DNA of 15,607 nt from contig JAEKKE010000138.1 in assembly GCA_019510535.1 (NCBI GenBank), positions 1-15,607 of the forward strand, written 5' to 3'. The translations under genes were made by a program, and so were the position numbers. A model generated the notes under the pieces. The model made no database searches. It was not told the origin of the DNA and was given only the letters and a program-made list of their open reading frames with translations. The stretch's first letter is position 1, and each line of letters opens with the position of its first letter. Below are positions 6,894 to 15,373 of this stretch, in pieces. This DNA comes from Acidobacteriota bacterium (GTDB lineage Bacteria; Acidobacteriota; Terriglobia; Terriglobales; Acidobacteriaceae).

Positions 6894-8156
6894 GTGACGA
6901 CAAGCCGTTTGAAACGCTGGCGCACCAGCATCATGATGCTCTTGGCGGTGCTGGGGCCTGGATTTATCACGGCGAACGTCGACAACGACGCTGGCGGTAT
7001 TTTTACTTACTCACTGGCAGGGGCTCAGTACGGCTACAAGCTCCTGTGGACCATGATCCCCATCACGGTGGCTCTGATTGTGGTGCAGGAGATGTGCGCC
7101 CGCATGGGAGCAGTGACCGGCAAGGGGCTTAGCGACTTGATCCGTGAAGAGTTCGGGTTGCGGATAACCTTCGTGATGATGGTCCTGCTGGTCATCGTCA
7201 ACTTCGGCAATGTGGTTGCAGAGTTTTCCGGTATCGCCGGCAGTCTGCAGCTTTTCCATATGAGTAAGTACATCAGCGTACCCATCTGCGCGGCGCTGGT
7301 ATGGGCGCTGGTCGTGCTTGGCGATTACAAGAACGTCGAGAAGATCTTTCTCGTGGCTAGTGTCTTCTACATCGCCTATATCATCGCCGGCGTATTGGGA
7401 CGCCCGGACTGGCATACGGCGCTGGTCGAGACGGTGAAGCTTCCAGGGCGCGAAGTCTGGAGCGACCGCAAGTACATCTACATGACGATCGGTGTGATCG
7501 GCACCACCATCACTCCCTGGATGCAGTTCTATCTGCAGTCGTCGATCGTCGAGAAGGGTGTCTCCGTCAGGCAGTATCGCGCATCACGTCTGGATGTCAT
7601 CGTCGGCTCCATCTTTACCGACATCGTGGCCTGGTTCATCGTAGTGGTGTGCGCCGTGACGCTCTACACGCACGGCATGCGCGATATTCAAGTTCCAGCC
7701 GACGCCGCGGAAGCAATGAAACCGGTGGCCGGCGACTACGCGTTCATCCTGTTTGCTGCCGGGCTATTCAATGCCAGTCTCTTCGCGGCGTCGATTCTGC
7801 CTCTCTCCACGGCCTACACCGTATGCGAGGGACTGGGCTTCGAGAGCGGTGTCGATAAGCGGTTTGGCCAGGCGCCGTTCTTCTACTGGCTCTATACGAT
7901 CCTGATCGTGGCGGGAGCAGCGGTGGTATTGATCCCTAACTTCCCGCTCGTGCCGATGGCGATTCTGTCGCAGGTGCTAAATGGCGTACTGCTGCCAATC
8001 GTCCTGATCTTCATGCTCAAGCTGATCAACCGGAAGGAGCTGATGGGCACCTGGACGAACAATCTGTGGCTGAACCTGGTCGCGTGGACAACAGCGGTCG
8101 TTGTGATCGGGCTGACCGCTGTGATGCTGTGGAATACGATCCAGGGTTTGTTCTAA
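6894..8156 (+). CDS. Nramp-family (SLC11-like) cation transporter with a non-canonical metal site, possibly Mg2+
   Basis: The 420-aa protein is strongly hydrophobic with about 11 membrane segments. TM1 matches Nramp in GPGFITANVDNDAGG followed by LAGAQYGYKLLW; aligned by eye to MntH, the DPGN motif reads D32-A-G-G35. TM6 reads GTTITPWMQFYLQSS where Mn2+/Fe2+ Nramps have GATIMPH, so the Ala and Met ligands are T204 and T207 and the His is W209. Only the TM1 Asp is kept. The Met gives selectivity for soft transition metals, and Nramp-related Mg2+ transporters (NrmT/NRMT) lack it. With the MgtE_N-CBS gene upstream, Mg2+ is the best guess. GTG 6894 has AGGAG at 6881-6885, spacing 8. The stop overlaps the convergent Nudix stop. 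Fold is firm, substrate inferred. Confidence 0.85.
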   Translation: MTTSRLKRWRTSIMMLLAVLGPGFITANVDNDAGGIFTYSLAGAQYGYKLLWTMIPITVALIVVQEMCARMGAVTGKGLSDLIREEFGLRITFVMMVLLVIVNFGNVVAEFSGIAGSLQLFHMSKYISVPICAALVWALVVLGDYKNVEKIFLVASVFYIAYIIAGVLGRPDWHTALVETVKLPGREVWSDRKYIYMTIGVIGTTITPWMQFYLQSSIVEKGVSVRQYRASRLDVIVGSIFTDIVAWFIVVVCAVTLYTHGMRDIQVPADAAEAMKPVAGDYAFILFAAGLFNASLFAASILPLSTAYTVCEGLGFESGVDKRFGQAPFFYWLYTILIVAGAAVVLIPNFPLVPMAILSQVLNGVLLPIVLIFMLKLINRKELMGTWTNNLWLNLVAWTTAVVVIGLTAVMLWNTIQGLF

Positions 8157-8623
8157 AGCAACTTCCCCGAGGCAAGGTCCTGAATCAAGGACAAATCTGC
8201 GGCGAGAAAGTCGAACTCCGGTAGCCGAGGCAGGAGGGTCCACTGCATGTCGTTGAAAATACGATTTTCCAGCGGCCCTTTGAACTCATGGACGGTAAAG
8301 AACTGAAGGTCGACAGCCCCGCCGTTCCGGTAATTATGGCGCAGGCGGGTAATGCGTGGGCCGATGACTGCCTCGATCCCAAGTTCTTCATTCAACTCGC
8401 GGCGCAGGGCAGCCTCTGGGGATTCGCCGGCCTCGATCTTACCGCCTGGGAACTCCCACTTGAGGGCCATCGCCTGTTCCGGACGTCGCTGACAGACAAG
8501 GACTTCGCGGCCAGTCTCCGTCTCGCGCAGGATCAGCGCGGCGACAACAAGACGAATCTGCTTCGCGGCTTCCTTGGCTCCAGGACGGCGTCGGCTTTTT
8601 TTCGCGGCTCGGCTCACGTACAC
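8153..8623 (-). CDS. Nudix hydrolase (MutT-like)
   Basis: The protein has 156 aa. The Nudix box is complete at residues 61-83: G61, E67, R75, E76, E79, E80 and G82 fit GX5EX7REUXEEXGU, and the EFPGGK entry strand precedes it. The fold begins near residue 22 (QIRLVVAALIL). Residues 1-20 are a basic tail (AAKKSRRRPGAKEAAK), so the real start may lie downstream. GTG at 8623 and GTG at 8617 are both possible, and neither has a clear Shine-Dalgarno. Short MutT-like enzymes hydrolyse nucleoside diphosphate-X compounds such as 8-oxo-dGTP or dinucleotides, giving nucleotide-pool sanitation; the substrate cannot be fixed from sequence. It lies 32 nt downstream of the HAD phosphatase gene on the same strand and overlaps the transporter stop tail-to-tail by 4 nt, with no terminator visible. 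Confidence 0.9.
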   Translation of the reverse strand: MYVSRAAKKSRRRPGAKEAAKQIRLVVAALILRETETGREVLVCQRRPEQAMALKWEFPGGKIEAGESPEAALRRELNEELGIEAVIGPRITRLRHNYRNGGAVDLQFFTVHEFKGPLENRIFNDMQWTLLPRLPEFDFLAADLSLIQDLASGKLL

Positions 8624-8646
8624 ACAGGTTAGACGCCCGAGAGGGC

Positions 8647-8661
8647 CTCTGAGCCTCAGAG
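8647..8661. repeat. 7-1-7 perfect inverted repeat over the HAD stop codon
   Basis: CTCTGAG (8647-8653), C, CTCAGAG (8655-8661) spans the TGA stop of the HAD gene (8656-8658). It lies in the 32-nt gap leading to the Nudix gene. There is no T-run, so it is not a normal terminator; it may be a weak intercistronic hairpin. Confidence 0.45.
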
Positions 8662-9396
8662 AGTTCTAACGGCAGCCGGATAGTAAACTGCCCAGCCATT
8701 TGTATGGCTAATCTCGGCCAGGGCGACAGTGGGGTTTACGGGATAGGGCTTCCTTGCGATCTCAAGCATGGCCGCATCGTGGACCGAGTTCCCGAAGACG
8801 GCGTCAGGCTGGGGAAGGCCGACACGGCGCAGTGAGATGGCCTTATTCTCGTCCGACGGAACATCCCGAAGCGTACGAGTGGCGATACCGCCTTTGACCT
8901 CGACGCAGGCCGCCAGAACGCGCTCGGGTGGAATATGAAAGCGGCTGACGCCCTCTTCCACAACCCAGTCGCATGTGGAGGAGACAGCCCAGATCTCGGT
9001 TCCGTTCTTCTGAAGCTCCGCAACCAGGTCGAACATCTCGGGGAAGATAAAGGGTTCGATCTCTTTACGGAAGAACTCGGCCGCGGAGGAGCGAATGGCC
9101 TCGTCGGTCAGTCCCTCATAAACCTGCACCATCTCGCCGCAGATTGTGATCTCGTCGACATCGCCGTTGCGATAGGCAGCATGACGGCCCTCAATCCACG
9201 CGCTCTGTTCCGGAGAGAAGAGGCCGGTCTGGGTGCTCCAGCGCATGAAGCCCGAACCTGAATCCGGATGCCACAAGGTGCCGTCGCAGTCGAAGACGGC
9301 GATTTTGGGCGCAAGTGTGCGGATGGAGGCGAGAAACTGGTCCGTGCTAAGTGATACGGGCATCTCTCTATTCTGCATGATCGCCCTGCTATCCAC
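8656..9396 (-). CDS. HAD-superfamily phosphatase (phosphoserine-phosphatase-like, subclass IB)
   Basis: The protein has 246 aa, is cytosolic and has no signal peptide. HAD motif I is IAVFDCDGTLW (D36 nucleophile, D38 acid/base). A helical C1-type cap spans about 45-120. Motif II is IWAVSSTCDW (S139/S140), motif III is K185, and motif IV is FGNSVHDAAML (N203, D207). Motif IV normally reads GD.xxD in this class, so the first acidic Mg2+ ligand is Asn here. The second Asp is kept, so activity may persist. The likely reaction is hydrolysis of a small phosphomonoester; the substrate is unknown. GTG 9396 is chosen because GGAGG (complement of 9404-9408) lies 7 nt upstream; ATG at 9378 would be too far. 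The gene is divergent from xerD with a gap of about 50 nt and is followed by the Nudix gene. Confidence 0.88.
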   Translation of the reverse strand: MDSRAIMQNREMPVSLSTDQFLASIRTLAPKIAVFDCDGTLWHPDSGSGFMRWSTQTGLFSPEQSAWIEGRHAAYRNGDVDEITICGEMVQVYEGLTDEAIRSSAAEFFRKEIEPFIFPEMFDLVAELQKNGTEIWAVSSTCDWVVEEGVSRFHIPPERVLAACVEVKGGIATRTLRDVPSDENKAISLRRVGLPQPDAVFGNSVHDAAMLEIARKPYPVNPTVALAEISHTNGWAVYYPAAVRTL

Positions 9397-9447
9397 CTTG
9401 GTTCCTCCATGGCGGGCCGGCGTACACGTCGCCGGATAATGACAAGG

Positions 9448-10374
9448 ATGAGCGACATTGCCCCCAATTCGGCGCTGCTACGCGAGTACATGACGTACCT
9501 CAGCGTGGAGAAGGGGTTGCGTCCGCTCTCCCGCGAGAGCTACCTGCGGGACCTGGAGCAGTTGGCAGAGTTTCTGGAGACGACGCACACCTCGCTGCTT
9601 TCAGCGACACAAACACAGGTGAGTGCGTTCATGGAGGATATGCGGTCGCGGCATGTCGAGTCGCGCTCCATTGCGCGGAAGCTGAGTTGCTGGCGTGGTT
9701 TCTATCGCTGGCTGCTAAAAGACAAGCGCATCCAGCATGATCCGACCGTAAATCTGGAGACGCCGGCCTCGTGGAAGGTTCTGCCGAAATCGTTGGCCGA
9801 GGCAGAAGTGGGCGACGTGCTGACGCGCGCTGCCCAGATGGCGGCCCATCCCCAGGCCGAGCCGCAGATGCTGCGCGACTACGCCGTTCTGGAGCTGCTA
9901 TATGCAGGCGGATTGCGGGTCACTGAGGTTACGACATTGCGCGAAGCTGATCTGCATCTGGACCAGGCACGCGTTCAGGTGCGCGGCAAAGGTGATAAAG
10001 AGCGCATCGTACCTCTCGGTGTCCCATCGATCAAAGCCCTGGAGCGCTATCTCAAAGAAGGCCGTCCGGCGCTCTGCAGCAAACAGTTCGAGCGCACACT
10101 GTTTCTGAGTGTGAGAGGCAAGCCGCTGACACGCGACTGGGTATGGACGATGGTGAAGAAGTGGGACAAACGCGCCAGCCCGCATATGCTGCGGCATAGC
10201 TGCGCAACTCACATGGTGGAGCACGGCGCCGACCTTCGCAGCGTGCAGACCTTGTTGGGCCATGCCGATATCGCCACAACCCAGGTCTATACGCATGTCG
10301 CTCTCGGCCGCTTGAAGCAGGTGCACCGGCTGCATCATCCGCGCGCAAAGCGCCGTGAAGGAGCCGCGTCATGA
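9448..10374 (+). CDS. xerD: Tyrosine recombinase XerD-like
   Basis: With ATG 9448 the protein has 308 aa, normal for XerC/XerD. The N-terminal SAM-like core-binding domain starts at once (LLREYMTYLSVEKGLRPLSRESYLRDLEQL). The catalytic domain holds the full set: R157 (GGLRVTEV), K181 (RGKGDKERIVPLG), H246 and R249 (PHMLRHSCATHM), H272 (LLGHADIATTQ) and Y281 (VYTHV). The ending LKQVHRLHHPRA resembles XerD rather than XerC. Family role: with XerC it resolves chromosome dimers at dif during FtsK-assisted segregation. ATGs at 9409 and 9439 are alternative starts; none of the three has a good ribosome-binding site. GATAAT at 9435-9440 could be a -10 giving a leaderless start at 9448. xerC overlaps its stop. 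The recombinase call is firm; the D label rests on similarity by eye. Confidence 0.9.
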   Translation: MSDIAPNSALLREYMTYLSVEKGLRPLSRESYLRDLEQLAEFLETTHTSLLSATQTQVSAFMEDMRSRHVESRSIARKLSCWRGFYRWLLKDKRIQHDPTVNLETPASWKVLPKSLAEAEVGDVLTRAAQMAAHPQAEPQMLRDYAVLELLYAGGLRVTEVTTLREADLHLDQARVQVRGKGDKERIVPLGVPSIKALERYLKEGRPALCSKQFERTLFLSVRGKPLTRDWVWTMVKKWDKRASPHMLRHSCATHMVEHGADLRSVQTLLGHADIATTQVYTHVALGRLKQVHRLHHPRAKRREGAAS

Positions 10375-11306
10375 GCTTTGCGGATCTGGCGGTGGAATTT
10401 CTACGGGTGATTGAAGGCGAACGTGGTGCTTCGCCGCACACCCTGCGCGCGTACCGCCGCGAGTTGAAGGACTTCGCCGCGTATCTGGCAGAGACATTCG
10501 GTGAGCAAGGAAGCATCCTCAAGGTCGAGCACACACACATCAGGAACTACCTGGCGGTGTTGTTTGATCGGGGCCTGGGAAAGCCATCGGCCGCGCGAGC
10601 GCTTGCGGCCATTCGGTCGTGGTTCAAATGGCTGGCAAAGGCGGGCCACGTGCAGCAAAATCCCGCTCTCCTGGTCTCCACACCGAAATTGCCGAAGCAT
10701 CTGCCGCGTGTTCCCAGCGTGGAAGAGGTTAATCGCGTTCTGGACTCGATGGATAGCGATGAGGAAGCTGCGACTTGGCCGGCGCGTGAGCGCATGATCT
10801 GGGAGCTGCTCTATGGCTGTGGAATCCGTAATTCCGAACTGGTAGGCATGGACCTCGCGGATATTCAGTGGAAGAACGAAGTCATTCTCATCCGCGGTAA
10901 AGGGCGCAAGGAGCGGTTCGTTCCCCTGGGAGATGCTGCGGCTGAGGCAATTCGTGCTTATCTTCCTGAAAGAGAGCAGCGCCTGATATCTGCCGGGAAG
11001 GGAGCTCTGGTGGAAGAGGGACCACTCCTGGTAAATGCGCGGATCCGTGGTGCGGCGCGGTTGACTACGCGCAGCATCGGGCGCATCGTGAAGGCGATTG
11101 CGGTCGGCAAAGGCCTGCCGGCGGATGTGCATCCGCATACGCTGCGGCACGCCTTTGGGGCACACATGCTGGAGGAGGGCGCCGATCTGCGTGCGATCCA
11201 GGAGATTCTTGGCCACGAACGGCTCTCGACGACCCAGCGATATACGCAACTCACGGTCAATCAGGTGCAGCGCGTCTACGACGAGACGCATCCTCGGGCA
11301 AGGTAG
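10371..11306 (+). CDS. xerC: Tyrosine recombinase XerC-like
   Basis: The protein has 311 aa with a SAM-like N-terminal domain (SPHTLRAYRRELKDFAAYL) and a complete catalytic domain: R153 (CGIRNSELVG), K177 (RGKGRKERFVPLG), H256 and R259 (HPHTLRHAFGAHM), H282 (ILGHERLSTTQ) and Y291 (RYTQLTV). It ends QVQRVYDETHPRAR, the XerC-type ending. It is expected to form the heterotetramer with XerD at dif. ATG 10371 overlaps the xerD TGA as ATGA, and AAGGAG lies 8 nt upstream inside xerD, so the two are translationally coupled, which would fix a 1:1 ratio. The gene closes with three consecutive in-frame stops (TAG TAG TAA). Both xer genes look native; no integrase-type cargo or att repeats are nearby. 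Confidence 0.92.
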   Translation: MSFADLAVEFLRVIEGERGASPHTLRAYRRELKDFAAYLAETFGEQGSILKVEHTHIRNYLAVLFDRGLGKPSAARALAAIRSWFKWLAKAGHVQQNPALLVSTPKLPKHLPRVPSVEEVNRVLDSMDSDEEAATWPARERMIWELLYGCGIRNSELVGMDLADIQWKNEVILIRGKGRKERFVPLGDAAAEAIRAYLPEREQRLISAGKGALVEEGPLLVNARIRGAARLTTRSIGRIVKAIAVGKGLPADVHPHTLRHAFGAHMLEEGADLRAIQEILGHERLSTTQRYTQLTVNQVQRVYDETHPRAR

Positions 11307-11322
11307 TAGTAAAGTGGCGCGT

Positions 11323-12135
11323 ATGCGTACATTGCCTGTCTTTCTGCTCCTTGTGTGCTCTGGCGCTGTGCTGGGGCAGGCAACCCAAACGAATCCGGAC
11401 GATGCCGTCTCCCGGCCCGTCACAAAGTACGACAACGCTGCCGCACCCCTGAATTCGTCACTGCCGACCATTTTCATCGTGGGTGACTCGACCGCGCAGA
11501 ACAAGGCAGATCTGGGTTGGGGTGATCATTTCGCTCACTACTTCGATACTTCGCGCGTCAATGTGGCGAATCGAGCCCGTGCGGGACGCAGCAGCCGGAC
11601 CTTCATCCACGAAGGCGCCTGGGATGCTGTGCTTTCGCAGCTCAAGAAGGGCGATTTTGTCCTGATCCAGATGGGACACAATGACGGCGGCCAACTGGAT
11701 GGGGAAAAACCGCGAGGCACGCTGAAGGGTATCGGCGAAGAACAAAAAGAGGTGACGCTGCGGGATGGATCGACGGAAGTCGTTCACACCTACGGCTGGT
11801 ATCTGCGGAAGTACATTGCTGATACGCGCGCCAAAGGAGCAACGCCGATTCTGCTGACCCTGACGGTACGCAACATCTGGACGGATGGCCGAATCGAACG
11901 GGATATGGGGTATGACGGCTTTATCCGGCAGACGGCTGAGGCGGAACACGTCGCGTTTGTCGATATGGCGACAGTTGAGGCCGATAAGCTGGAAGCAATG
12001 GGAGCCGAAAAGACAAAACTTTTGTTTCCCATTGACCACACGCACACCAGCGCCGAGGGCGCTGAATTGAATGCTGGGGCTGTCGTAGAGGCGCTGCGGC
12101 GCGCAAAATCGCAGCTGACTACGTACCTGCATTAG
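11323..12135 (+). CDS. Secreted SGNH/GDSL hydrolase, rhamnogalacturonan-acetylesterase-like
   Basis: The protein has 270 aa with a signal peptide (RTLPVFLLLVCSGAVLGQA, cut near residue 20), so it is exported. SGNH blocks: I FIVGDSTAQN (S56 nucleophile), II NRARAGRSSRTF (G88), III QMGHNDGG (N120) and V IDHTHTSAEGA (D238, H241). The GRS in block II and the DHTH in block V resemble rhamnogalacturonan acetylesterases (CE12), which remove acetyl groups from pectin rhamnogalacturonan. That would fit a plant-litter degrader, though other acyl-ester substrates are possible. ATG 11323 lacks a Shine-Dalgarno; in-frame GTG 11314 with AAGG upstream is an alternative. TAAAGT at 11310-11315 could be a -10 for a leaderless mRNA. 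The gene begins 16 nt after xerC. Its TAG stop is formed by the first bases of the downstream repeat element. Confidence 0.9.
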   Translation: MRTLPVFLLLVCSGAVLGQATQTNPDDAVSRPVTKYDNAAAPLNSSLPTIFIVGDSTAQNKADLGWGDHFAHYFDTSRVNVANRARAGRSSRTFIHEGAWDAVLSQLKKGDFVLIQMGHNDGGQLDGEKPRGTLKGIGEEQKEVTLRDGSTEVVHTYGWYLRKYIADTRAKGATPILLTLTVRNIWTDGRIERDMGYDGFIRQTAEAEHVAFVDMATVEADKLEAMGAEKTKLLFPIDHTHTSAEGAELNAGAVVEALRRAKSQLTTYLH

Positions 12136-12259
12136 GGCGTGTTATCCAATTGCTGCAGTCAGCGCCGGGAGCAGATTTTTACGAGATCGAGGAGCGAGGA
12201 GAGAACTGTAGCTGGCCTACTGGAACGACGAGCGACGAAGAGATCGGGAAAATCGGGGT

Positions 12260-12284
12260 CCCCAGTCAGCTTTGCTGATTGGGG
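12260..12284. repeat. Inner hairpin A of the 12133-12406 element
   Basis: CCCCAGTCAGC (12260-12270), loop TTT, GCTGATTGGGG (12274-12284): an 11-bp stem with one G-T wobble, near the centre of the element. Confidence 0.7.
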
Positions 12285-12311
12285 TGAAGAAAATCTGCCC
12301 CGGCCCTTCGG

Positions 12312-12375
12312 GTTGCGGCGCAAATTCGTCCATACTTCGTTGTCGGCCTCGACTGAACAAATTTGCGCTCGCAAC
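12312..12375. repeat. Inner hairpin B of the 12133-12406 element
   Basis: GTTGCG (12312-12317) plus GCGCAAATT (12318-12326) pairs with AATTTGCGC (12360-12368), a one-base bulge, then CGCAAC (12370-12375). The result is a 15-bp stem around a 33-nt loop, ending exactly where the right terminal repeat begins. Confidence 0.7.
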
Positions 12376-12441
12376 GCTGACGGCAGGAATTGGATAACAC
12401 GCCCTACAAGCAAGGGCAGAAGCTTTCGTCTAAACTGATAG

Positions 12442-12473
12442 ATGGGCGCATTGCGCCCGAGGGACAACTCGTT

Positions 12474-12477
<4 letters not shown>
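12442..12477 (+). CDS. Possible 11-codon leader reading frame overlapping the secA start
   Basis: ATG at 12442 opens MGALRPRDNSF and stops with TGA at 12475-12477, which overlaps the secA TTG (12474-12476) as TTGA. A -10-like TAAACT lies at 12431-12436, 5 nt before the ATG, so the frame could be read from the very 5' end of the mRNA. The secA ribosome-binding sequence (GAGGG, 12459-12463) lies inside the frame. Translation of the leader could therefore couple to, or unmask, secA initiation. This is an inference from position only; a frame this short can arise by chance. Confidence 0.35.
12444..12458 (+). promoter_or_regulatory. 7-1-7 inverted repeat just before the secA ribosome-binding site
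   Basis: GGGCGCA, T, TGCGCCC (12444-12458) is perfect and abuts GAGGG at 12459. As RNA it would fold as a 5-bp GC stem with a CATTG loop next to the Shine-Dalgarno. It could modulate ribosome access to secA. Confidence 0.45.
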
Positions 12478-15305
<2,828 letters not shown>

Positions 15306-15373
15306 GCTCCGATAACGGTTCTTGCTGAAGCGAAGGTCATCTGAGAGATTCGCTTGATTTCGCCTTCAATTAT

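Larger units (their letters stand above)
12133..12406. mobile_element. MITE-like non-coding element with 32-bp terminal inverted repeats
   Basis: The left end 12133-12164 and right end 12375-12406 are inverted copies matching at 30 of 32 positions, both starting TAGGGCGTGTTATCCAATT when read inward. The outermost TA on each side fits a duplicated TA target, as for IS630/Tc-like and some IS5-like transposons. The 210-bp interior encodes nothing credible but holds two further hairpins. This fits a miniature inverted-repeat element mobilised by a transposase elsewhere. A large structured RNA or a genome-wide palindromic repeat are alternatives. The element fills most of the 338-bp gap between the hydrolase stop and the secA start. 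Confidence 0.65.

Noticed and set aside
9409..11306. Xer pair as the integrase of a genomic island
   Set aside because: No att direct repeats, tRNA gene, excisionase or phage/plasmid cargo lies nearby, and both proteins resemble housekeeping XerC/XerD.
10401..11504. 367-aa reverse-strand open frame across xerC
   Set aside because: It lies opposite catalytic motifs of xerC and into the hydrolase gene, shows no recognisable motif and has no ribosome-binding site.
12139..12467. Short frames on both strands across the 12133-12406 element
   Set aside because: Their composition is Arg/Ser-rich, they cross the inverted repeats and have no ribosome-binding site; they do not look like transposase remnants.
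12390..12473. N-terminal extension of secA starting at TTG 12390
   Set aside because: It begins inside the right terminal repeat of the element, and the conserved SecA N-terminus starts at the TTG at 12474.
15328..15355. AAGCGAA / TTCGCTT inverted repeat after secA as a terminator
   Set aside because: Only 7 bp with a 14-nt loop and no proper T-run on either strand; too weak to call.
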